A program made the translations under genes and the position numbers. A DNA stretch of 64,000 nt, taken from contig NZ_FOYX01000001.1 of NCBI RefSeq assembly GCF_900112245.1, forward strand, positions 1,289,856 to 1,353,855, written 5' to 3'. The DNA comes from Maribacter stanieri. Lineage in GTDB: Bacteria; Bacteroidota; Bacteroidia; Flavobacteriales; Flavobacteriaceae. Positions 37,001 to 43,854 of this stretch are shown here, one piece after another. Numbering within the stretch: the stretch's first letter is position 1; every line of letters begins with the position of its first letter. Below the pieces are notes generated by a model. The model had not been told where the DNA came from and did no database searches. It worked only from the letters and a program-made list of their open reading frames with translations.

Positions 37001-38389
37001 TCAGGTTTTAAGCCGTTAACAAAAGAATTGGTGTACCCAATAGTGATTGGAAAATCTCAAGGGAACCGACTTTGGGATTTGGATGGTAATGAATATATAG
37101 ATGCATTAAACGGATTTGGCTCTTGCTTTTTTGGGTATCAACCAGATTTCATAAAAGAGGCAATGCATAAGCAAGTGGATTTAGGGTATGAAGTAGGTCC
37201 GCAACATCCTTTAGCGGGAGAAGTTTGTGAGCTTTTATGTGAATTTACCGGTCATGATAGAGCCGCATTATGTAATACGGGGTCAGAAGCCGTACTTGGT
37301 GCTATGAGAATTGCACGTACCGTTACCGGTCGTTCACTTATAGTAGCTTTTACAGGGTCTTACCATGGTATTAATGATGAAGGTATTGTTAGAGGTTCTC
37401 AAAAAAAGAAAACGTTCCCGGCTGCAGCAGGAATACTTCCGGAAGCAGTTCAGAATATGTTGATTCTTGATTATGGAACAGAAGAAAGTTTACAGATAAT
37501 TAAAGAGAGAGCGCATGAATTGGCAGGTGTACTAGTCGAGCCAGTTCAAAGTAGAAGACCAGAGTTTCAACCTATAGAATTTATTAAAAAAGTAAGGGAG
37601 ATAACAACAGCGGAAGAAATTCCATTTATTTTCGATGAGGTAATTACAGGCTTTAGAATGCATCCAGGTGGTGCGCAAGCATTATTTGATGTCAAAGCAG
37701 ATCTTGCCACTTACGGTAAGGTTATGGGAGGCGGCGTTTCGATTGGTGCTATTTTGGGAAAGAAAGAATACATGGATGCTCTTGATGGTGGTTTCTGGCA
37801 ATATGGAGATGATTCTTACCCAGAAGTAGGTGTTACCTATTTTGCAGGAACTTTTGTTCGTCATCCTTTAGCATTGGCATCATCAAAAGCTTCTTTGCTT
37901 TATATGAAGAGTCAAGGTCCAAGTCTTCAGTCAAATTTATCTGCGAAGACAGAACGTATGGCCAAAAGTTTAAATGATACGTTTACGAAAAACGGACTGC
38001 CTATAGAAATTACATATTTTGGGTCTCTATGGCGATTAAAATTCAAGAAAGATATTCCGTATTCAGAATTGCTATTTGTTAGTATGCGTGAAAAAGGAAT
38101 TCATATTTGGGATGGTTTCCCTTGTTTTTTAACAACAGCATACACCGATACTGATATAGATTTCTTGATGAAGACGCTTCTATCTTCAGTTGACGAATTG
38201 GTTGCGGTGGGAATTTTAAATAAGGAAGCCAGTATTAACGGTCATACAGTAGAGGCACCATCGTCATTTGAAAAACTAAACACACCGCCGGTTCCAGGGG
38301 CTCGTTTAGGTAGAGATGAGAAAGGACAGCCTGCGTGGTATGTAGCAGATGCTAACCAAGAAAGTGGTTTTATGAAAATTGATATTTAG
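31007..38389 (+). CDS. Hybrid NRPS-PKS megasynthase with aminotransferase: half-C, A, T, KS, AT, ACP, AMT
   Basis: 2460 residues. Order: the C-terminal half of a condensation domain (15-250, no HHxxxDG); adenylation (about 265-760; TSGTTGNPKG 411-420, YGITETT 552-558, NGKIDK); carrier GGTSL (Ser805); ketosynthase (about 865-1290; Cys1033, His1169, His1208); acyltransferase (about 1385-1670; GHSLGE with Ser1479, HAFH 1575-1578, the malonyl-type motif); acyl carrier LGLDSL (Ser1803); Gln/Pro-rich linker (1845-1925); class III PLP aminotransferase (about 2000-2400; DEVITGFR, Lys2238). The tail (about 2425-2460) resembles the linker that precedes C domains in McyE-type proteins. By-eye A code: D-F-W-N-I-G-G-I-F, partly like threonine codes. 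There is no ketoreductase, so the beta-keto group would be transaminated, as in microcystin and mycosubtilin synthases. Confidence 0.95.
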   Translation: MNAKNKGSISSSVKGYWENLLSDDIKLLDLPNRELTLSHSASKGSLLRTYFSSEVTSSIRSYVSSPENLEIFLISSLTVLLHRYTNQNDIAFGLIINNNDQLGVNDNLSFFRNTIAPSFDFNTVYKSTENRVLLNFENYYPNNDFLNDFDLVHKNGQNSLLDVVLTINTLSANNTVNGDEGIVYVGEVSSDSNIKFILEIEESQIRFDVIYNDDVFDRKLIAQLMSHFKNIVPRLIEQPSLEIGNIDFLSTQERNTLLKEFNTPVVDYPREKNIVDLLNEQVVKTPNSIAVVYEDNSLTYDELNKLSNQFADYLIKSKGATKGDLACLILERSEWLIICMMGIMKAGAAYVPVDPNYPDKRKEYIKEDSNCDFTIDAAVIEEFNSTRDNYATDAIASVQLDPNDLIYIIYTSGTTGNPKGVMLEHRNIVSLFVNDNQFYDFNENDVWTMFHSYCFDFSVWEIYGALLFGGKLVIPSSDVVKDPYEFMSLLINEEVTILNQTPSSFLNIMGSLPTGDVDLKLRYVIFGGESLFPKYLEKWYHKFPGIQFVNGYGITETTIFTTFNIIDDEDIRTNVSNIGNCISTLTSHVVNSNNQLQPVGVIGELCISGHGLARGYLNRPELTNEKFIMNPFEPGDKMYRSGDLVRRLADGTLEYIGRIDHQVKIRGHRIELGEIESTINAIDSIKRTIVLPNTNEEGETRLVGYIQANGEKPEMNSIRLELVNKLPEFMVPTFLMWVDEFPTNANGKIDKEKLPEPGYLRSNSDVIFKKPRTKVEKRIADIWEKELKISGISVDDNFFEMGGTSLMAQKVVNAIMKTLKVRIPVTKLYQHTTINALSKFVEGDKETTLYSKRKAKGSNNSNDVAVIGMAGRFPGVSTIDEFWDVLKNGKETISFFTKEELDKSIPESLRNDSLYVAARGVVPSVKMFDARFFGLTPKLAEAMDPQQRLFLELAWEALEESGHLPEHYKGRVGVYAGTGTNTYYKKNILPNSELIETVGQLHLDTVNEKDYISSRTAYHLNLRGPAVSVQSACSTSLLAIAEAVESIRNGHCEVALAGGSSITAPINSGHLYQEGSMLSTDGHCRPFDSQAKGTVFSDGAGVVVLKDLEEAKKDGDYIYSVIKGVGINNDGGGKGSFTAPSAEGQANAIKSAIDDADISPDTISYVEAHGTATPLGDPIEMDGLTLAFGDQSKKNYCGLGSLKSNMGHLTAAAGVAGLIKTILAIHHKELPPSLGYEKPNPVIDFENSPFYITDKLAPWNVEGPRRAGVSSFGVGGTNVHLVLEEYEMNVKDSTNHRPVQILPISAKTRTSVEGYETALKNYLDSIESVNLADVAYTLSTTKASFNNRRFIIASDSKEVSELLTNNDIKTTQSSVVKIVPSEIVFLLPGQGSQFLNMGKELYDGEVVFREAVDRCADLLLDILQLDIRNVIFSDENNEEAESKLKDTRYTQPALFTIEYALSQLWMSWGIKPTLICGHSLGEFVGAHLAGIFSLEDALQLVAMRGILVSTLPKGSMLTLRIDVEALNKIIPETLSIAAVNSQKLCVVSGEDDEIEKFSEVLKEQSLPYKLLATSHAFHSAMMDPILEEFGALVRNINLKIPEIPIISTVTGTWLTNDEAVDATYWTNHLRDTVRFSDAMDTIVKLEDIVLLEVGPGNALTTLSRQNKEARKLKSIASLLIAKSDENAYNGVLNALGQLWLTGLSIDWNTFYANQNRQRLRLPTYVFDRKPCWIDPIVSNPITERTYLDSNQPTHTLIEKPISVTPMRNVSILKKISELISNTYGIEIEIADKNLSFLELGLDSLILTQMAITCKKEFKIPITFRQLNEDINSPELLANYLDKNLPEEAPAPQVVQQPVAAVNHVQQATPTNYTTSATNQTAIGLIGEQLQLLSKQLQLLQGGTVSQEPQQQQPVAPINNVVSKKVNGHASSDILSEQEKLEHKKPFGASPRIEKQSTGLDMVQSKFLNDLTSKYNKKTIKSKNYAQDNRAKMADPRVVSGFKPLTKELVYPIVIGKSQGNRLWDLDGNEYIDALNGFGSCFFGYQPDFIKEAMHKQVDLGYEVGPQHPLAGEVCELLCEFTGHDRAALCNTGSEAVLGAMRIARTVTGRSLIVAFTGSYHGINDEGIVRGSQKKKTFPAAAGILPEAVQNMLILDYGTEESLQIIKERAHELAGVLVEPVQSRRPEFQPIEFIKKVREITTAEEIPFIFDEVITGFRMHPGGAQALFDVKADLATYGKVMGGGVSIGAILGKKEYMDALDGGFWQYGDDSYPEVGVTYFAGTFVRHPLALASSKASLLYMKSQGPSLQSNLSAKTERMAKSLNDTFTKNGLPIEITYFGSLWRLKFKKDIPYSELLFVSMREKGIHIWDGFPCFLTTAYTDTDIDFLMKTLLSSVDELVAVGILNKEASINGHTVEAPSSFEKLNTPPVPGARLGRDEKGQPAWYVADANQESGFMKIDI

Positions 38390-38430
38390 AAACACAAACG
38401 AATTATAAAAAGCTAAGTATGTTAATTTAA

Positions 38431-39123
38431 ATGACGCACCTACTTTATACATACTTGACCAATGAAAATAACGATAGTTTTTTTGCAGATGCGCAAAATA
38501 ACTTTTCGGAAGAGTTCATAAATAAAATCTCAAAATATAAACGTTGGGAGGATGCTAAAGCTACCGTTTTAGGAAGGTTATTATTAGCTTATGGCTTAAA
38601 GCATTTTTACGATTACGATTTAGAGCAACTTAAAATGCGTTATTCTAAGGATAAAAAACCCTACTTAGAAGACTCAACTATACAATTCAATATTTCACAC
38701 TCTAAAGAATTAATCGTTTGCGCAATTACTTCATTGGGCGAAATTGGTGTAGATGTAGAGAAAATAAATGAGTTGAATATAGATGATTTTAAAGGCCAAT
38801 TCTCCAGCTTAGAATATAGGAGAATGCATAATTCAAAAAATGTATTAGAGAGTTTTTATCATCATTGGACCCAGAAAGAAGCAATAGTAAAAGCTCATGG
38901 ATCTGGTTTGAATATCCCGTTAAATTCTTTTGAAATAAATAACAACAACGCTATAATTGAGAATAAACAGTACTTTCTCAAAGAAATAGTTCTCAATTCT
39001 CAGTATAAATGCAATGTGGCAACCCAAAACATATTATCCGATAATGTTATGGAGTTAACAGGTCTAACATCAAAATTACTCACAGATTTTGGGTCTTCAA
39101 ATAGCTTAAAGTCTTTTCGGTAA
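38431..39123 (+). CDS. Sfp-type 4'-phosphopantetheinyl transferase
   Basis: A 230-residue enzyme that arms the carrier domains (Ser1006 of the first synthase; Ser805 and Ser1803 of the hybrid) with phosphopantetheine from CoA. Visible motifs are FNISHSKELIVCAI (87-100), the metal-binding GVDVEKI (106-112, Asp108 and Glu110) and WTQKEAIVKAHGSGL (146-160, Glu150 and Lys154). The length is typical of the Sfp type. It follows the megasynthase by 41 bp on the same strand, so they are very likely co-transcribed. This linkage supports the cluster being a self-contained functional unit. Confidence 0.93.
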   Translation: MTHLLYTYLTNENNDSFFADAQNNFSEEFINKISKYKRWEDAKATVLGRLLLAYGLKHFYDYDLEQLKMRYSKDKKPYLEDSTIQFNISHSKELIVCAITSLGEIGVDVEKINELNIDDFKGQFSSLEYRRMHNSKNVLESFYHHWTQKEAIVKAHGSGLNIPLNSFEINNNNAIIENKQYFLKEIVLNSQYKCNVATQNILSDNVMELTGLTSKLLTDFGSSNSLKSFR

Positions 39124-39272
39124 TAGCGGTAAACATCGTATGTGGCCGTTAAAGTGACAACTTAAATATCGTATCTGCTTTCATAAAAAGGTTGAATTGC
39201 CGTTTTTCTTAATTACGACGATTTTATAAACTATGATGTCGGAATTTATAGAGAATCAATTTTTGTTTGATT

Positions 39273-39280
39273 TAATTTTG
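39273..39280 (+). promoter_or_regulatory. -7 element (TAATTTTG) upstream of wza
   Basis: Exact TAnnTTTG match 44 nt before the wza ATG, in the 201-bp gap after the PPTase gene. It suggests that the polysaccharide export genes have their own promoter apart from the NRPS transcript. The -33 region is not clear. Confidence 0.4.
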
Positions 39281-39324
39281 AGCTTACCATATATAACAAC
39301 TATAAGCTACAAACTATAATAATT

Positions 39325-40116
39325 ATGAAAGCTGACATTTCCCCATTTAACCTAAATAATACTAGAAAATCAATATTTAAATTTTCTTTACTGCTTATTG
39401 TGGCATTACAAATATCTTCTTGTGGTAGTGCAAAGAAGTCATCATATTTTAATGAAGTAGGTAACAATACGTTTTCTTCTCATTTTGAGCCGTTAGAACC
39501 GATCTTACAGAAAAACGATTTGTTAAGTATAAACATAAGTAGTCTAAATGCTGAGGTTACAGAGATGTTCAATATTGCCAATAATGTAGGCGGAACCCAA
39601 ACAGTTGGTTATTTAATTGATCAAGATGGTTACATACGATTTCCTGTTTTAGGAAAAATTGAAGTTTCTGGGTTAACCAAAAAAGAGTTAAGAGAATACA
39701 TTAGAGAAGAGTTGATCTCTAAAAGATTATTAATGGAGCCAATTGTAGATATTCGTTTTATGAACTTTAAGGTTTCTGTTTTAGGTGAGGTAAATCAGCC
39801 AGCTGTATTTACTATACCAAATGAGAAGGTTACCTTATTAGAAGCGCTTGGTATGGCCGGAGATATGACTATCTATGCAAATAGAGATAATGTGTTATTG
39901 ATAAGTGAAGAAGACGGTGTTAAAAGCACCAAAAGAATTGATTTGACTTCTGATGAATTATTTACTTCTCCTAATTACTATTTAAAGCCAAACGATATTG
40001 TTTACGTGCAACCAAACGATAGAAAGGTTAGAAATACGTCTAATGCAGCGCAATGGTTTTCGGTAATCTTAGGTTCATTATCCTTAGCGGTAATCTCTAT
40101 TTCTACTTTTAAATAA
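39325..40116 (+). CDS. wza: Polysaccharide export outer-membrane lipoprotein (Wza/GfcE-like)
   Basis: A 263-residue lipoprotein with lipobox ISSC (Cys33), a Poly_export (PES) domain around 55-145 (LQKNDLLSINISS, then YLIDQDGYIRFPVLGKIEV) and a SLBB domain around 148-215 (VSVLGEVNQPAVFTIPNEKVTLLEALGMAG). A C-terminal hydrophobic helix (about 243-262) is consistent with the short Bacteroidetes Wza type, which anchors differently from the E. coli protein. It forms the outer-membrane exit for polysaccharide together with Wzc, encoded 109 bp downstream. It is the first gene of the wza-wzc-wzy-wzx block. Confidence 0.93.
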   Translation: MKADISPFNLNNTRKSIFKFSLLLIVALQISSCGSAKKSSYFNEVGNNTFSSHFEPLEPILQKNDLLSINISSLNAEVTEMFNIANNVGGTQTVGYLIDQDGYIRFPVLGKIEVSGLTKKELREYIREELISKRLLMEPIVDIRFMNFKVSVLGEVNQPAVFTIPNEKVTLLEALGMAGDMTIYANRDNVLLISEEDGVKSTKRIDLTSDELFTSPNYYLKPNDIVYVQPNDRKVRNTSNAAQWFSVILGSLSLAVISISTFK

Positions 40117-40225
40117 ACCCAATAATAGTTTTAGAATAAATAGTTTACTTAAAACTTAATGTCTTTTGCTATAGAGACACTGTTTAAGTAAACTATAGCT
40201 TGTTTACCATATAAAATTAAATGTA

Positions 40226-42544
40226 ATGACAGAAAAGGAATATTTCGATTCACAAATGTCCTCAAATCATAATGCTGAAAATTTTGATTTGAAAGGGTTG
40301 TTGAGTAAATACCTTAAATCATGGAAATTTTTTGTTATTTCTTTGATAATATTTTTGAGTTTAGCCCTTGTTGCGCTACAGTTTATAAGTACTTCTTATA
40401 ATGTTTCCAGTAAATTATTATTAAAGAATGAAACAACTAATATTGATGCTTCTGGAAATAATTTAGTAAATAATAATCCTTTTAGTAACTCAGAAAGAGT
40501 AAATAATGAAATAGAAGTTCTTACTTCTGTGCATTTAATGCGTTCTGTCTTAGATACTTTATCGCTACAATGCAAATTTACCGCTCCCGACGTTTTTCCT
40601 GAAAAGGAATTATATGGGTCAGAATTACCGTTTAAGATTGTAGTAGATACAATATATCCATTAGCATATGAAACCACTTTAAAAATTAAAATAGAAGGGG
40701 ATGAAAGCTTTAGTATAACAGAGAGTTTTGAAGACGCTTTAGAGGATGCGAGTTCCACTAGTTCTGATTACGGGTATAACAGGTACAACTATGGGTATAA
40801 AATTGAAAAACCTTACGGAGTTTTCGAGATTGTAAAAAATGATAAGAGTATTTCAAAGGACACTGAGTTTGTATTGGATTTTAGGGATATAGATGAAATG
40901 GCACATGACTATGTGAAAAAGGCTTTAAGCATTTATGTAGTTAATAAAGATGCATCTGTTATAAACATAGTATTAAAAGAAAAAACACCAGAAAAGGGTG
41001 AGGATATTATTAATAGCCTAGTTGAAATTTATGGGTTAAAATCATTCTTAGAAAAAAATACTTTAGCCTTAAACAACGTAAAATTTATTGATAATCGGTT
41101 AAATACGCTTTCTAAAGAGCTTAGCGAAGTAGAAATGAATGTTGCGCAATTCAAAACCGAAAATGAATTAGCTAGTGTTGAATTTGATGCAAACTCTTTT
41201 GCCGAACAAGAAATAGATTACGGCAGAAAATTAACAGAATCGGAAATTGAATTAAAAGTCTTAAATGCTATAGAACGTAATTTAAGAAAAGGGGGTAATG
41301 AATCTACATTGAATTCATTGAGTATTTCTAGTCCAAACCTTATTTATTTAATTGATAGTTATAATAAATTACTAATAGATAAGAAAAGCTTACAACGGAC
41401 AGTGCCTGAAAACAACCCTAGAATGATTGATATTAGAGATCAATTAGAACAGCTTAGGGGAAATATACTTGGTAGCCTTTCTACGTCAAAACAGAGTTTA
41501 AGAATAACTATTAACAGTATTAAAAATAGGTCTGATCAATTTGCAGAAAAGAAGCAAAGAATACCATCCATGCAAAGGCAATTGCTTGAAATTAGTAGAG
41601 AACAGGGTATTAAAGAAAATCTGTTCCTATACCTACTTCAAAAAAGAGAAGAGGCTGCTTTAATGGTAGGTGCAAAGCAAGATAATTTTACGGTTATAGA
41701 TAGCGCAATTACCGATTATGAATCTGGTTCTCCAAGTAAAAAACTATTCTTGTTAATCTCTGTTTTAATGGCGCTAGCGGTGCCTGTTGGGATTATACAT
41801 TTAAAAGATAGTTTAAATACTAAGGTTACTGATAAGAAAGATGTTGAGAAAAAGACAAGTGTGTCTGTTATAGGTGAGATAGCGCATAATAAATCAGGAA
41901 AAAATTTAATTGAAAAAGGAGAAGAAAAAAGTCTATTAGCTCAGAATTTTAGAATGATGAGGATGAATTTAGATTTTATTCTTTCAGAAAAAAAGGCACA
42001 AACAATATTAGTTACCTCTGCAATTAAAGGTGAGGGAAAAACATTTTTCTCTTCTAATATGGGTGTAGCCTTGGCTTCATCTAGTTCTAAAGTAGTGATA
42101 CTTGAATTAGATAAACATAATCCGGAATTAATAGAAACCCTTGGCGAAACCAAGAAAGAATATGGTGTTACTAACTACCTGAACCAAAATTATAATACTA
42201 TAGTATTGCAGGATCTTTTGGTGTCTGTAAAAAATAATCCCAATCTTTTTGCAATTGGTTTAGGGTCAGAAAGTATGGATGGTCTAGAATCATTCCATTC
42301 CAAAAAAATGGTTGATTTAATGGAGCAATTAAAAGAAGAATTCGATTACATAATAATTGATTCCGCTCCAATAAGTAAACTAGCAGATACACTTGCGCTA
42401 TCAAAATATACAGACTGTTGTATGTATATGGTTCGTGCAAACCACACTAAATTTAATGATCTAGAGATAATAGAAGATATTAAAACTAACAGGAAGTTTA
42501 AGAACCCTATGGTAGTCTTAAATGATGTAATAACTAAGTATTAA
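40226..42544 (+). CDS. wzc: Polysaccharide co-polymerase / BY-kinase (Wzc-like), no Tyr cluster
   Basis: A 772-residue inner-membrane protein. A Wzz domain with a first span at about 35-53, long periplasmic coiled coils (about 290-470) and a second span near 505-525 lead into a cytoplasmic ATPase domain. The Walker A is SAIKGEGKTFF (about 597-607), the A' region is VVILELDKHNP and Walker B is YIIIDSAPI (708-716). The typical C-terminal tyrosine cluster is absent: the protein ends VLNDVITKY with a single Tyr. It controls chain length and export with Wza. It is co-directional with the following wzy-like gene (47-bp gap). Confidence 0.92.
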   Translation: MTEKEYFDSQMSSNHNAENFDLKGLLSKYLKSWKFFVISLIIFLSLALVALQFISTSYNVSSKLLLKNETTNIDASGNNLVNNNPFSNSERVNNEIEVLTSVHLMRSVLDTLSLQCKFTAPDVFPEKELYGSELPFKIVVDTIYPLAYETTLKIKIEGDESFSITESFEDALEDASSTSSDYGYNRYNYGYKIEKPYGVFEIVKNDKSISKDTEFVLDFRDIDEMAHDYVKKALSIYVVNKDASVINIVLKEKTPEKGEDIINSLVEIYGLKSFLEKNTLALNNVKFIDNRLNTLSKELSEVEMNVAQFKTENELASVEFDANSFAEQEIDYGRKLTESEIELKVLNAIERNLRKGGNESTLNSLSISSPNLIYLIDSYNKLLIDKKSLQRTVPENNPRMIDIRDQLEQLRGNILGSLSTSKQSLRITINSIKNRSDQFAEKKQRIPSMQRQLLEISREQGIKENLFLYLLQKREEAALMVGAKQDNFTVIDSAITDYESGSPSKKLFLLISVLMALAVPVGIIHLKDSLNTKVTDKKDVEKKTSVSVIGEIAHNKSGKNLIEKGEEKSLLAQNFRMMRMNLDFILSEKKAQTILVTSAIKGEGKTFFSSNMGVALASSSSKVVILELDKHNPELIETLGETKKEYGVTNYLNQNYNTIVLQDLLVSVKNNPNLFAIGLGSESMDGLESFHSKKMVDLMEQLKEEFDYIIIDSAPISKLADTLALSKYTDCCMYMVRANHTKFNDLEIIEDIKTNRKFKNPMVVLNDVITKY

Positions 42545-42591
42545 TGCTTTTTATTAAATCTATCGTTACTAGTTCAAAGTAAAAAACAAGA

Positions 42592-43854
42592 ATGAATATA
42601 TATTATATTATCACTTTCTTTTTTTTATTATTTGCTTCTAAAGCCAATTTCTTAGTTCAATCTAACTTAGCATGGTTTGGTTTTGAAGTATCTATGATTG
42701 TTGTTGCCTTTTATTTTGATAGGGTGAAGAAAAAAGATGTGCAGTTTTTCTTAGTAAGCATAGCAATTTATTTTATCTATATTTTATTCAGATTTAAATT
42801 AAATCAGTTACCTATTGATTATTTTAAGAGTGATGCATTTTATTTTTTCAAATTTGTCTTAACATCCTATTTGTTCTGTTTAATACTCAAGGAAAAGACA
42901 TTATACTATTTAGTGAAAGTAATTTCACATTTGGCATTGATCTCTATTATTTTTTATATCATTCAATTTTATCAAAATGGGGTAATAGTTAAAGCAATTG
43001 GTAACGCATTTGAAAGTATAACGGTAAATGATAACTCTCTTAGGTATACCAATTTTCTAGTATTTACGTATGACACTATTCATTATTATAGAAATTCAGG
43101 CTTTTGTTGGGAGCCTGGAGCTTTTGGTTCATTTTTAACCTTAGCACTTTTGTTCAATTTTTTAATGAATGATTTTAAGCTGAACAAAGAAGCATTTATC
43201 ATCACACTTGCTATTTTAACAACAGTTTCAACCACAGCGTATTTGGCTGTATTTCTATTGTTTTTCTTAAGATATCGAGTATTAAATAAAGGAAGTAAAG
43301 TAACCATTATTGCTTTTGCAATTTTATTTGCTATTGCAATACCCAATGTACCTTTTTTAGGAGAAAAAATTGTGGAAATTTATGACCAGGATATAAGGGA
43401 CCTTAAAAGAATTGAGGAATTATCTACCTATTATGATGATGTGCAAAGACAAATTCCACTGAATAGATTTGCAAGTGTAATTTTCCTGTATGAGCAATTT
43501 GATTGGAAGTTGTTTTTAGGCGTTAGCAATCAATATGACGAGTACTATATAAATGAGTATAATGTAAATATATCTAATGGAATAATGGACTTTATTACCA
43601 AATTTGGAGTTGTAGGTCTATTTGTATTATTATGGCGGTATGGTACTATGTGCAAGGTATATTTGCGTAAAATGGAGTATGTAATCTATTCCATAATGAT
43701 TTTAATGATTTTAAGTTTTGGCGAACCCATACTAATGCTACCAATTTGTGTCATATTTATATTTTTACCCACATTTAAGAATCAAGATTTTTCAACTTTG
43801 TCCTTTAAATACAGATCAGAATTTTTACAATTGCAAAGACCCAATAATTTATAA
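42592..43854 (+). CDS. Wzy-like polysaccharide polymerase (membrane protein)
   Basis: A 420-residue protein with about ten to eleven membrane spans and a large periplasmic loop (about 255-310, rich in charged residues). That is the usual architecture of O-antigen/capsule polymerases, which are poorly conserved in sequence. The WEPGAFGSF segment near residue 173 resembles a motif common in the EpsG/Wzy group of Bacteroidetes. Position between wzc and wzx supports the call. Its stop overlaps the next ATG by one base (TAATG), so the two are translationally coupled. It would join lipid-linked repeat units on the periplasmic side. Confidence 0.75.
   Translation: MNIYYIITFFFLLFASKANFLVQSNLAWFGFEVSMIVVAFYFDRVKKKDVQFFLVSIAIYFIYILFRFKLNQLPIDYFKSDAFYFFKFVLTSYLFCLILKEKTLYYLVKVISHLALISIIFYIIQFYQNGVIVKAIGNAFESITVNDNSLRYTNFLVFTYDTIHYYRNSGFCWEPGAFGSFLTLALLFNFLMNDFKLNKEAFIITLAILTTVSTTAYLAVFLLFFLRYRVLNKGSKVTIIAFAILFAIAIPNVPFLGEKIVEIYDQDIRDLKRIEELSTYYDDVQRQIPLNRFASVIFLYEQFDWKLFLGVSNQYDEYYINEYNVNISNGIMDFITKFGVVGLFVLLWRYGTMCKVYLRKMEYVIYSIMILMILSFGEPILMLPICVIFIFLPTFKNQDFSTLSFKYRSEFLQLQRPNNL

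Larger units (their letters stand above)
25630..39123. other. Hybrid NRPS-PKS-aminotransferase biosynthetic cluster
   Basis: A four-gene unit: C-A-T-TE synthetase, antisense methyltransferase, half-C-A-T-KS-AT-ACP-aminotransferase megasynthase and Sfp-type PPTase. It is flanked by gmd-fcl-wbaP on the left and wza-wzc on the right. No MbtH-like protein, dedicated transporter, regulator or resistance gene is visible within it. Confidence 0.85.

Noticed and set aside
25630..39123. A siderophore or pigment cluster
   Set aside because: No siderophore receptor, salicylate or dihydroxybenzoate genes, hydroxylases, or aryl polyene/flexirubin-type ketosynthases are present.
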